Translations under genes and position numbers: made by a program
DNA from: a virus
IMG/VR virus record: IMGVR_UViG_3300042922_000618
Location: 1-20,861 of that record
Length of the DNA stretch: 20,861 nt
Reading direction: 5' to 3' (one strand)
Notes under the pieces: generated by a model
The model's database searches: none
What the model saw: the letters and a program-made list of their open reading frames with translations, nothing else
What the model was told of the DNA's origin: nothing
Shown here: positions 14,996 through 20,861 of the stretch, piece after piece
Layout of the letters: each line of letters starts with the position of its first letter
Numbering within the stretch: the first letter of the stretch is position 1

Positions 14996-15168
14996 TAATA
15001 CTCACCTTCGTTTGCTTCTTCAAATTCATCGATCTTTTCACTTAACCGTTCAATGTCACTATTTAAGGCTTCAACATTTGCCTGAAGCAATTGAATTTGT
15101 TGCAGCAACCTATCTCTTGTCTCAACTTTTGAACCCAACTCATCCATTAAATCGTCGTAGTTTTTCAT
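14995..15168 (-). CDS. Small coiled-coil protein, 57 aa
   Basis: Begins MKNYDDLMDELGSKVETRDR and continues with regular leucines and charges (LLQQIQLLQANVEALNSDIE), giving a single long coiled coil, then an acidic tail EEANEGEY. GATGAG precedes the ATG, a weak binding site. The stop overlaps the next start (TAATG). It forms a coupled trio with the two small helical genes that follow. Confidence 0.65.
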   Translation of the reverse strand: MKNYDDLMDELGSKVETRDRLLQQIQLLQANVEALNSDIERLSEKIDEFEEANEGEY

Positions 15169-15202
15169 CTTTTCATCTCATCTCTGTGAAATATATCTTT
15201 CA

Positions 15203-15658
15203 TCAAAACACCAGGATATAGAACATATACCCAAAGTATACGGTCCACAATAATCCTTTGACTATAGAACCAAGAGTAACACTTTTTTGTTTAATTAATT
15301 TTGCTTTTTCAATTGTCAACTCGTCAGCGCTCATGTCTTTGATCTGCTTATTATTCTTATTAAAAACGAAAGACATAATGATTAACAAGATTGCGACAAT
15401 GGTTGGGAATTTATAATTATCATAAGTAAGTGCAGCGATCAGATAAATAACTTCAGCAATAATCATTGTAAAACCGATAATTACTGGGAAGCAACCAGCC
15501 TTTAACGCTTCAATCGCTAGTTTATTTTCATCTTCCTTATTTCCTTCAGTCATTTTAATGCTAATTTCTTTCAGCTTTTTCCCTGAGGGAGAGAATATGC
15601 TGCCCCGAAATACTCCATATAAACTCACCGCAAAAAATACAATTGTCCAAAAAACCAT
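15203..15658 (-). CDS. Membrane protein, 151 aa
   Basis: Hydrophobic segments lie near residues 2-18 (VFWTIVFFAVSLYGVF), 56-78 (CFPVIIGFTMIIAEVIYLI), 84-99 (FPTIVAILLIIMSFVF) and 130-150 (GLLWTVYFGYMFYILVF). Charged loops separate them, giving about four membrane passes. It is not recognised. Two ATGs lie close together; the second (15658) is chosen because it is about 8 nt from AAAAGGAG, whereas the first is only 2 nt away. A good promoter at 15685-15713 lies just upstream, so it can be transcribed on its own. Confidence 0.75.
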   Translation of the reverse strand: MVFWTIVFFAVSLYGVFRGSIFSPSGKKLKEISIKMTEGNKEDENKLAIEALKAGCFPVIIGFTMIIAEVIYLIAALTYDNYKFPTIVAILLIIMSFVFNKNNKQIKDMSADELTIEKAKLIKQKSVTLGSIVKGLLWTVYFGYMFYILVF

Positions 15659-15684
15659 TATCATATCTCCTTTTGATTATTTAT

Positions 15685-15713
15685 TTTATAATTTAATTAG
15701 TAAATGGTGTCTA
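15685..15713 (-). promoter_or_regulatory. Promoter TAGACA-17-TATAAA
   Basis: On the minus strand TAGACA (15708-15713, 5 of 6 matches) is followed after exactly 17 nt by TATAAA (15685-15690, 5 of 6 matches). The gap is AT-rich and sits between two genes, and the start would be near 15678, about 20 nt before the ATG of the membrane protein. Confidence 0.6.
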
Positions 15714-15728
15714 ATATCTTACTATGAT

Positions 15729-15890
15729 CTATCTATCACCTTTGTATGTATAAGCGCCTCTGTACTCATCAGCCAACTTCAAATTCTTCTGCGCTTCCAG
15801 TGTAATAATCTCATCATTAATCTTTGCATGTTGTTTCCGCAACTCGTTAAGTCGGTTATTGAGATCAGTTAGACTTCGGTTAAACATCAT
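15729..15890 (-). CDS. Small coiled-coil protein, 53 aa
   Basis: Starts MMFNRSLTDLNNRLNELRKQ and continues HAKINDEIITLEAQK, a heptad-like helix, with a tail ending YTYKGDR. The frame extends to a TTG at 15914, but AAAGGAG lies inside that extension, 9 nt before the ATG at 15890, so the ATG is chosen. It is unrecognised. It follows the acidic gene at 15917-16150 and precedes a promoter. Confidence 0.65.
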   Translation of the reverse strand: MMFNRSLTDLNNRLNELRKQHAKINDEIITLEAQKNLKLADEYRGAYTYKGDR

Positions 15891-15916
15891 AGTTCTGTTC
15901 TCCTTTAGATTCAATT

Positions 15917-16150
15917 TTATTCTGAGTAAAACCCAACTAATTTAAAGTGTTCATGCTCCTTATCGATCCACTCTCTGTCTGCACCATCTGAATAAATATC
16001 ATAATCATCTAATGCTACCAGATATCCTGCAATACGACTTCCGATTCCATCATGATATTGATCTCCTTGCAGTAATACTTTCTCTTCATCTAAGTCAAAC
16101 AGTGCCTTTTCATCTTCATTTTCTTCGTTAACATAAATAACCAAATTCAT
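15917..16150 (-). CDS. Acidic hypothetical protein, 77 aa
   Basis: A strongly acidic protein (VNEENEDEKALFDLDEEKVL ... DDYDIYSDGADREWIDKEHE), not recognised. AAAAGGAGAG precedes the ATG, and the leader contains CTTTTATCAAAAG, a small inverted repeat also found in similar form before two other genes. Acidic compact proteins of this size in phages sometimes bind and block host DNA-binding proteins; there is no direct evidence here. Confidence 0.7.
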   Translation of the reverse strand: MNLVIYVNEENEDEKALFDLDEEKVLLQGDQYHDGIGSRIAGYLVALDDYDIYSDGADREWIDKEHEHFKLVGFYSE

Positions 16151-16184
16151 ATTATCTCTCCTTTTGATAAAAGCATTATTTCAT

Positions 16185-16481
16185 TTATTCAATATCCACT
16201 TTCCCATTCTCATCATAGACATCGAACCATTCACCGTTATAGTTAAATGTGTTCTCTCTCAACTCAAGTATTCTTTTAAGCGTCTTACATTGATAAACTT
16301 TCATCCCCTGATATTTTTCATTGATGCCAATAAACGTGCCTCGGTAGAATCGAGAAAAATCATGATGTTTGAAGATAGCACGCTCTTCGCTCATGAACTT
16401 TCTTTCTGGTATTACTGACCCATCAGTCTTAGTAATTTCGGGAATAATTCTTTCTTCTGATTCCTTGCGTAAATAGTACAT
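16185..16481 (-). CDS. Hypothetical protein, 98 aa
   Basis: A soluble, charged protein starting MYYLRKESEERIIPEITKTD and ending WFDVYDENGKVDIE. The middle (SRFYRGTFIGINEKYQGMKV) is likely beta-rich. It is not recognised. AAAGGAGG precedes the ATG. A TATAAT hexamer lies upstream at 16517-16522 but without a clear -35 box, so a promoter after the DHH gene is possible only. Confidence 0.7.
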   Translation of the reverse strand: MYYLRKESEERIIPEITKTDGSVIPERKFMSEERAIFKHHDFSRFYRGTFIGINEKYQGMKVYQCKTLKRILELRENTFNYNGEWFDVYDENGKVDIE

Positions 16482-16528
16482 TATTATCCTCCTTTTTTTG
16501 ATAAAACAGTTCTTTTATTATATTTATT

Positions 16529-18173
16529 TTATATTTCACGGAAATCTTCGATAAATAATTGCATTGTTTTAATGACTTTAAACTTCGGTTTATATACCTT
16601 CCAGTAGTTCATATTCAATGATCCTATGGCTTCAACTTCGGCAAAGACTGGAACATCATTAAAATAATCTTCATCAGTTTTGAATTTCATCAACTGTATT
16701 TCACCACAGTCTATCTTCACGGTATTGTTGAGTTTCCCCATTAACTTCTTGTCTGAAATAAACAGATTCTTAATAAGGAACTTCCCTGGCTTAAAGCCAT
16801 TCCCTGAAATTCGATAGAAATCTGAGAGATATAGAATTAGTTTTTCGTTGATCTCCTTAATATCAAACTCAAGTTCATAGTATAGTGAGTCATCTGGTTC
16901 AAAGTTACAAAGTTTTTCGTTCAACTCTTGTCTAAGAACATCAATGTCCTCTTTAAATAATTGTACCCCTCCGGCACCTGGATGGCCTCCGGTGTAAATA
17001 ACGCTCTCACACTCATCTAACAAGTCCAGCATTGAGAAATCTTCTGGGCCGCGATAGCTTCCTGCATATGTATTTGGATCATCACCTTCACCGAGTACAA
17101 TTGCTGGTCTGTTAAAGTACTTGGATAACTCCTGACCGACCAATCCGTTGTACCCTTTTCCAAGAGTTGGGTCAAAGACTATAATCGTTTTATCTTGTTC
17201 ATCGATAAATGGTTTTAGGGCTTGTAATGCCTCGGCTTGAATCTGTTTACGCTTCTCATTCGACCTCACCAGTTCTTTAGCAAGCGTCTTAACTTCTGGG
17301 CAATCTTTATCACACAATAAGAAGTCTATCGCTAATTTAATATTATCAGCTCTAGTAGCTGCAGTTACAGCAGGGCTTACTCCATACAAGAAATCTGTAG
17401 CTGTTAGATTGTTTAATTCGAAACCCATCTCTTGAAAGAGAGTTTTTAGTCCAAAGTGTCTTAAACCTAGCAAAGACTGCTTGGCATAATATCTGTTTTC
17501 CATTTCCATCATAGACATCATATCTGCCATTAATGAGAACCCTGGCAAATCGCTCAAATCATTTGAATAGTATGTATCCATATAATCATCAATTACCTGA
17601 CACACCTTATAAACAAGTAATCCTCCGCAGGCATTCTTATTGGGATACTTACATCCGACTTGCTGTGGATTAACAAGAATTGCATATGGATTTTCCACTG
17701 TAACTGCATGATGGTCAATGATTAAACAATCAATCCCTCGTTCAACTAACGTTCTCATTGAATCAACATCATTTGACGAACTATCTACGGCGATAAGGAG
17801 TTTAGTATGTTCAGGAATTCCATCAATTAAACCATTAATCGAGTGACCTTCTGAGCGTTCGTTGCAAACATAATATACTTCATCAGTAAAGTTTTTGAGG
17901 TATTTATACAATGTTACCAATGAAGTTACACCGTCATAATCTTAACTAATCAGGATCTCCTGTGATCGTGATTGGCTCACGGTTCCGAATTGCTAGAATA
18001 ATTCTAGTTGCCAGTTCATTAATGTTTTTTAGAAGATATGAGTCGCATATCACATTTGATAACGGGTTAAGAAATTGATCTATGTTAGAAATTCCATGTA
18101 GCTTTGCTAATTTAGAATATGTATTGTCGTACTTATCAAATTCTATTGCAGGTTTGCGTTGTTTCCAATTCAA
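16529..18173 (-). CDS. RecJ-like DHH/DHHA1 ssDNA exonuclease, split by a 10-nt coding gap
   Basis: Two frames together encode a 544-aa RecJ-like protein, near the usual RecJ length. Part 1 (18173-17946) runs from a TTG start, placed 8 nt after AAGGAGTGA, to GDPD and then TAG. Part 2, ending at 16529, resumes YDGVTSLVTLYKY. Joined at the two GAT codons the sequence is GDPDYDG (residues 72-78), matching DHH motif I GDYDADG. Further motifs follow: AVDSSSND, IIDHHAV (the DHH motif), and GGHPGAGGV of the DHHA1 domain, then an OB-like C-terminal region. The expected role is 5'-3' degradation of single-stranded DNA in phage recombination or replication. Without joining, both pieces lose the metal-binding motif. 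Neither part has another stop or frameshift. It could be a bypassed gene or a very recent mutant. Confidence 0.85.
17936..17963 (-). promoter_or_regulatory. Candidate translational bypass (hop) site in the DHH gene
   Basis: On the minus strand the codons are GGA GAT CCT GAT, then TAG (17946-17948). After the 7 nt TAGTTAA comes a second GAT (17939-17941) and TAT GAC GGT. The downstream frame is closed by TAA immediately before the second GAT, so a one-base shift cannot join the frames. Skipping 10 nt between the matched GAT codons does. The five bases GATTA occur at both take-off and landing. AGGAG (17957-17961), a Shine-Dalgarno-like sequence, lies 5 nt before the take-off codon within the palindrome CAGGAGATCCTG. 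Confidence 0.55.
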
Positions 18174-18201
18174 TGGTAAAATCACTCCTTCAAACATGTA
18201 T

Positions 18202-18342
18202 CTATCGAATTGCTATTCTGAATTTTTCAGGTAATGTTATATAGTCATAGTTTTTCATTGCAGCCATGAATTTATACGTCAATGCTTTGCTTTCGCGTCC
18301 AGTGAATTTGTCGATGATTCTGATATTTACTTGTCTGTTCAT
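18202..18342 (-). CDS. Small basic protein, 46 aa
   Basis: Sequence begins MNRQVNIRIIDKFTGRESKA and ends PEKFRIAIR. It is basic, with no membrane segment, and not recognised. GGAGAG lies 8 nt before the chosen ATG; another ATG 6 nt upstream is too close to it. It lies between the gene at 18368-18655 and the DHH gene, whose binding site follows its stop by about 20 nt, so it is probably co-transcribed with the exonuclease. Confidence 0.6.
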   Translation of the reverse strand: MNRQVNIRIIDKFTGRESKALTYKFMAAMKNYDYITLPEKFRIAIR

Positions 18343-18367
18343 ATCCATCACTCTCCAGATCAAAGTT

Positions 18368-18655
18368 TTATTCTCCTAACAGTTCAAACTCACTTTCAAA
18401 CAATTCTTTAGAAGCCCACCTCTTTGATCCGTCCTCAGAAGTTACGATATATTCTCCATATTGGTGCTCTTCAACACTCCAATCTTCAGCATAAACATAA
18501 GGAACTCTGTTAGTCTTGGGGAGTGGGCCTTCTTTATCAAACCATCCGATCCACTTGTTTGTGAGAATCTCGTAACAAGAAAATCCATCTTCCATACCTT
18601 CAACGAATTTAACAGCTTCGACAGCATGAGGCGCTTTTCTTATATACCTCGAAAT
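18368..18655 (-). CDS. Hypothetical protein, 95 aa, probable ATT start
   Basis: The N-terminus MSRYIRKAPHAVEAVKFVEG resembles the start of a group of small phage proteins that begin with a YRKxPxxxEAxxF-type sequence, from memory. The rest includes NKWIGWFDKEGPL and ends with EYIVTSEDGSKRWASKELFE. The frame is open far upstream without a start near the binding site. GGAGGTG (18662-18668) is strong, and the codon at normal spacing (8 nt) is ATT (18653-18655). GTG 18662-18664 is inside the binding site itself, and the distant ATG at 18805 lies in the neighbouring gene. ATT initiation is therefore the simplest reading. Confidence 0.65.
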   Translation of the reverse strand: MSRYIRKAPHAVEAVKFVEGMEDGFSCYEILTNKWIGWFDKEGPLPKTNRVPYVYAEDWSVEEHQYGEYIVTSEDGSKRWASKELFESEFELLGE

Positions 18656-18689
18656 TTTGTTCACCTCCAATTTTGATAAAAGATAAGAT

Positions 18690-19076
18690 TTATTGAATTT
18701 TAATCCAAGACCCATCTTCAATATTTTTGAGAACATCGTCCTGACCATAAGTTGCAGACTCAATCTCTCCGTCTTCGATCCACTCAACCTTGCATCGTTC
18801 TTCATTCAAATATTTTGCTCTGTAAATTACATGTGGTTCACTGCGGTGGTAGAAATTAAATTCACTCTCCAATTTTATTCCCACCCTGCTTCTGCCTTCA
18901 CTAATCAATTCGTCAAGATATAATTTTGCATCATCTGCTGCCATGTTCCACAAGATAACCTCGTCATCTGATAATTCAATATCTGGATTTTGAAACACCC
19001 CGGAAATGGTCTGAATTTTACCCTGTAGCCTTAAGAATCTACTGAAAAATTGCTCGTCTGTATTTACTTTTCTCAT
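18690..19076 (-). CDS. Hypothetical protein, 128 aa, paralogue of 19413-19610
   Basis: Residues 9-60 form a helical domain (RFLRLQGKIQTISGVFQNPD ... LYLDELISEG) that matches the gene at 19413-19610 over FQNP, DD, WN and LDxLIxE. Residues 65-128 are a separate beta-rich part ending NIEDGSWIKIQ. AAGGAG lies 9 nt before the ATG at 19076, and the longer open frame upstream lies inside the zinc-protein gene. It is not recognised. Confidence 0.7.
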   Translation of the reverse strand: MRKVNTDEQFFSRFLRLQGKIQTISGVFQNPDIELSDDEVILWNMAADDAKLYLDELISEGRSRVGIKLESEFNFYHRSEPHVIYRAKYLNEERCKVEWIEDGEIESATYGQDDVLKNIEDGSWIKIQ

Positions 19077-19092
19077 ATATATATACTCCTTC

Positions 19093-19407
19093 TTAAAATT
19101 CTTTAACTTCCAATCCCGTTTCCCTGTCATACATTTTCCCATCTTTCGCAAACCAGCCATCTTTTCCAGTACCAACGCAATCAGGGCAAGTGTAACCAGT
19201 GTCATATTCATGCTCTCGATAATAGCCACCACCATTACACCACTTACAATCAGGTAATTGAAACCATCGTTGTTCCGTTACAGTCGGTAAGTATCCTTCT
19301 ATAATTGCTTTCTGAAGATGCTTTTTGGTTTTACGCGATACGCCTTCAATATGAAATCTGTTCTTGTTGTAATACTTCCAATGTCTACTCATCCATAGTG
19401 GTTTCAT
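19093..19407 (-). CDS. Small zinc-binding protein with two CxxCxGxG motifs, 104 aa
   Basis: The C-terminal half holds CKWCNGGG (residues 54-61) and CPDCVGTG (74-81), the DnaJ-type CxxCxGxG repeat in a pair, which would bind one zinc ion. The N-terminal half is basic (KKHLQKAIIEGYLPTVTEQR). There is no J domain, so it is not DnaJ itself. It could be a small nucleic-acid- or protein-binding factor. GGAGAG and the leader ATACAT precede the ATG at 19407. Confidence 0.75.
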   Translation of the reverse strand: MKPLWMSRHWKYYNKNRFHIEGVSRKTKKHLQKAIIEGYLPTVTEQRWFQLPDCKWCNGGGYYREHEYDTGYTCPDCVGTGKDGWFAKDGKMYDRETGLEVKEF

Positions 19408-19412
19408 ATGTA

Positions 19413-19610
19413 TCAGCTCTCCATGAAATTATTTGCTTCATCAATCAGATCGTCCAGGATATCACGAATCTGATTAGCTTGTTTGTTCCAACTCTCAATT
19501 TGATCATCTGTAAATACTGTGTTAGGATTCTGAAAAATTGAGAAGAGTAACGATACATCCATTGGAAATAGCTTTGTTCTAAAGATAAAATTGCTTTCTT
19601 CTTGGCTCAC
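19413..19610 (-). CDS. Hypothetical protein, 65 aa, paralogue of 18690-19076
   Basis: This short helical protein consists only of the domain shared with 18690-19076: LLFSIFQNPNTVFTDDQIES, then SWNKQANQIRDILDDLIDEA. It is likely a duplicated copy that lacks, or never gained, the C-terminal extension. Upstream AGGAGGT lies in the gap after the next gene. Function is unknown. Confidence 0.7.
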   Translation of the reverse strand: MSQEESNFIFRTKLFPMDVSLLFSIFQNPNTVFTDDQIESWNKQANQIRDILDDLIDEANNFMES

Positions 19611-19628
19611 TATATTTATACCTCCTAT

Positions 19629-19880
19629 TTAAAATTGTTCAACATATGTATGTTCTGGTTTAGCACTCCACCATTTTGATTCATCGACTGCAACAATCTG
19701 ATATTCTCCATCGTACATTTCTGCCAGCTGACCATTATTATTCCAAACAGTAACGAAGAAATCTTCTTTGTCAACATAATCAAGACTTGTTTCTACTGCA
19801 TATTCTTTGTCTTTGGTAAGACCCCAACTTAGATGATCTTCGGCGGTGTATTTAACAACTGTAAATTCCTTTTGTAACAT
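19629..19880 (-). CDS. Hypothetical protein, 83 aa
   Basis: Starts MLQKEFTVVKYTAEDHLSWG and ends SAKPEHTYVEQF. It is aromatic, rich in Trp, Tyr and Val, and probably a small beta barrel or SH3-like fold. The frame extends upstream to 19946, but AAAGGAGAATC lies inside that extension at the right distance from the ATG at 19880. It starts 2 nt after the stop of the small membrane gene, so the two are coupled. It is not recognised. Confidence 0.7.
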   Translation of the reverse strand: MLQKEFTVVKYTAEDHLSWGLTKDKEYAVETSLDYVDKEDFFVTVWNNNGQLAEMYDGEYQIVAVDESKWWSAKPEHTYVEQF

Positions 19881-19881
19881 T

Positions 19882-20019
19882 TTATTGATTCTCCTTTTTA
19901 GATTCATATTTTGCAACTTGTACTTTGGATAAGTTTGATAGAGCATTGTCTACTACAATAAGTACGGAGATAAAGAGTACAAAAGTAAAGAATGGATTTT
20001 CAATGCACCATTTAATCAT
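19882..20019 (-). CDS. Small membrane protein, 45 aa
   Basis: The peptide begins MIKWCIENPFFTFVLFISVL and continues IVVDNALSNL, one membrane segment at about residues 9-24, then a charged tail (AKYESKKENQ). It begins inside the stop of the preceding gene (ATGA-type overlap at 20016-20019), with GAGGAT upstream, and carries the binding site of the next gene in its last codons. It is probably real because of this double coupling. Confidence 0.6.
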   Translation of the reverse strand: MIKWCIENPFFTFVLFISVLIVVDNALSNLSKVQVAKYESKKENQ

Positions 20020-20201
20020 GAATTATCCTCATTTCTAATTAATTCAAGTTTGCTCATAGTAAAAAATTCACGATATAGATGTGGTGGTGCAATTTTAATC
20101 ATTATTTGTGCTGTCTCTAAATCTAAGTCACTTCCAATAACATAGGCATCTTCTTGGTCGCCATTTTGCCATTCAAGTACAGCATATTTTTCTTTTTTCA
20201 T
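20016..20201 (-). CDS. Hypothetical protein, 61 aa
   Basis: Begins MKKEKYAVLEWQNGDQEDAY and ends MSKLELIRNEDNS, a small alpha/beta protein (LETAQIMIKIAPPHLYREFF forms a helix). AAAGGGAG precedes the ATG. It is unrecognised. It is coupled to the membrane peptide that follows. Confidence 0.65.
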   Translation of the reverse strand: MKKEKYAVLEWQNGDQEDAYVIGSDLDLETAQIMIKIAPPHLYREFFTMSKLELIRNEDNS

Positions 20202-20224
20202 TTGTTTACTCCCTTTTGTTATTT

Positions 20225-20383
20225 CTATTTCTTACTTCGGTCATCAAACTCTTTTAATTCATGTAACATCCATGTTTCTTCATAGAGTTCATTCAGTTCT
20301 TTCATTGCATCCCTAAGTCCACTTTGGGAATGTTCAAATTTAGCCATCAGTTCACCATCAAGGTAAATTCCAATTCTCTTCAT
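20225..20383 (-). CDS. Hypothetical protein, 52 aa
   Basis: MKRIGIYLDGELMAKFEHSQ forms a beta hairpin-like start, followed by a charged helix (LRDAMKELNELYEETWMLHE). AAAGGATTGG precedes the ATG. Unrecognised. The 67-nt gap upstream holds a TTGAAA hexamer overlapping the previous stop but only a weak -10 box. Confidence 0.6.
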   Translation of the reverse strand: MKRIGIYLDGELMAKFEHSQSGLRDAMKELNELYEETWMLHELKEFDDRSKK

Positions 20384-20450
20384 TTTTATCCAATCCTTTC
20401 TTCATGAAAGTATGTTTTTATCATGTCATACTGTTAATTAATTATGTATT

Positions 20451-20612
20451 TCAAACAAAGACCAAAGCGCATAACATCGATACAATGAATAAAATAAAGA
20501 ACACAACGACTGTCATTTCTATGGACAGCTTCCACCTTAAAACTCTGCTCACAATTAACTTATAAAAACTCAACCAAATCAACATCAGGATTAAAAAGGT
20601 ATATAAACGCAC
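20451..20612 (-). CDS. Small membrane protein, 53 aa, GTG start
   Basis: Starts (GTG) RLYTFLILMLIWLSFYKLIV and ends LFIVSMLCALVFV. Two membrane segments (about residues 3-19 and 33-53) flank a basic loop SRVLRWK. AGGAGAGG precedes the GTG at 20610-20612. It is the second two-pass peptide in the window with a GTG start, alongside 10158-10298, though the two show no clear sequence similarity. Function is unknown. Confidence 0.6.
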   Translation of the reverse strand: MRLYTFLILMLIWLSFYKLIVSRVLRWKLSIEMTVVVFFILFIVSMLCALVFV

Positions 20613-20661
20613 TCGGCCTCTCCTTTCTGCTTTCTTTATAAAACTATTCTTTCATCGTATA

Positions 20662-20861
20662 TCAGACTGACGAAACTCCGGCATTTCCAACGATAGTCCA
20701 AACGCCATCTGGATAAACATCCAACCAATCCCCGAGACCAATGATCGTGTTTTCAACGGCAAGACCTCTTACACCCGATTTATTCTTTGCTTGAACAACT
20801 AGTGCCATTTCTCCAGTCTCTTCATCCTTTAAAACGTCATGTTCCTGAATTAATTTACCTG
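20662..20861 (-). CDS. C-terminal part of a hypothetical protein, 65 aa visible
   Basis: The gene runs off the window edge. The visible part (GKLIQEHDVLKDEETGEMAL ... AVENTIIGLGDWLDVYPDGV) ends GNAGVSSV and TGA at 20662-20664. It is beta-rich and not recognised. Confidence 0.6.
   Translation of the reverse strand, partial: GKLIQEHDVLKDEETGEMALVVQAKNKSGVRGLAVENTIIGLGDWLDVYPDGVWTIVGNAGVSSV

Noticed and set aside
16517-16545. Promoter before the gene at 16185-16481
   Set aside because: TATAAT is present, but the best -35 hexamer at 17 nt is TTTCCG with only half the consensus.
17936-17951. Simple +1 or -1 frameshift as the explanation for the split DHH gene
   Set aside because: The downstream frame has a TAA right before its GAT and the upstream frame has TAG right after its GAT, so the open frames do not overlap. 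At least 7 nt must be skipped.
1-20861. tRNA genes, CRISPR arrays, insertion sequences, integrase or attachment sites
   Set aside because: No cloverleaf, spaced repeat array, transposase or recombinase motif was seen when reading both strands by eye.

Overview
The window is AT-rich and densely packed. It looks like part of a large double-stranded DNA phage (Caudoviricetes) infecting a low-GC Bacillota host such as Bacillus or a relative. The grounds are strong AGGAGG-type ribosome binding sites, frequent TTG starts, very short or overlapping intergenic spaces, long runs of small unknown genes on one strand, and a phage-style nucleotide metabolism block. No virion structural gene can be recognised, so phage rather than prophage or plasmid is an inference. 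I see no tRNA, CRISPR array, insertion sequence or integrase.

Layout, in transcription order on the minus strand (high to low coordinates). (1) 20861-18202: a run of small genes of unknown role, including two small membrane proteins, a CxxCxGxG zinc protein and a pair of paralogues. (2) 18173-16529: a RecJ/DHH-type exonuclease gene whose first catalytic motif is split by a 10-nt coding gap. (3) 16481-14305: more small genes, one membrane protein, a short tandem paralogue pair (one copy frameshifted) and a lipoprotein. (4) 14265-12028: an HNH endonuclease and two conserved-looking unknown genes. (5) 11364-11984: the only convincing plus-strand gene, a membrane-anchored coiled-coil protein ending at a terminator hairpin. 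(6) 11255-8787: small unknown genes with two good sigma-A-type promoters, one flanked by twin palindromic operator-like repeats. (7) 8749-1332: the metabolic core nrdD-nrdG-nrdI-nrdE-nrdF-dut-thyX. (8) 1211-3: a CPBP-family membrane protease and three small genes.

The metabolic core gives deoxynucleotide synthesis with oxygen (class Ib NrdEF with the flavodoxin NrdI) and without it (class III NrdD with its radical-SAM activase NrdG). dUTPase then makes dUMP and ThyX makes dTMP. The genes are coupled by overlaps, and nrdI and nrdE start with TTG.

The most interesting signal is in the DHH gene. The upstream frame reads GDPD and stops at TAG; the downstream frame resumes YDG only after a TAA. 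Joining the two GAT codons restores GDPDYDG exactly, matching the RecJ motif GDYDADG. Matched codons with a stop directly after the first are the layout of T4 gene 60, so this is a candidate for translational bypassing; a recent 10-bp insertion mutation is the alternative. Two other genes appear to start at ATT, and a small gene nearby needs a +1 shift, so non-standard decoding or start choice may be common in this genome.
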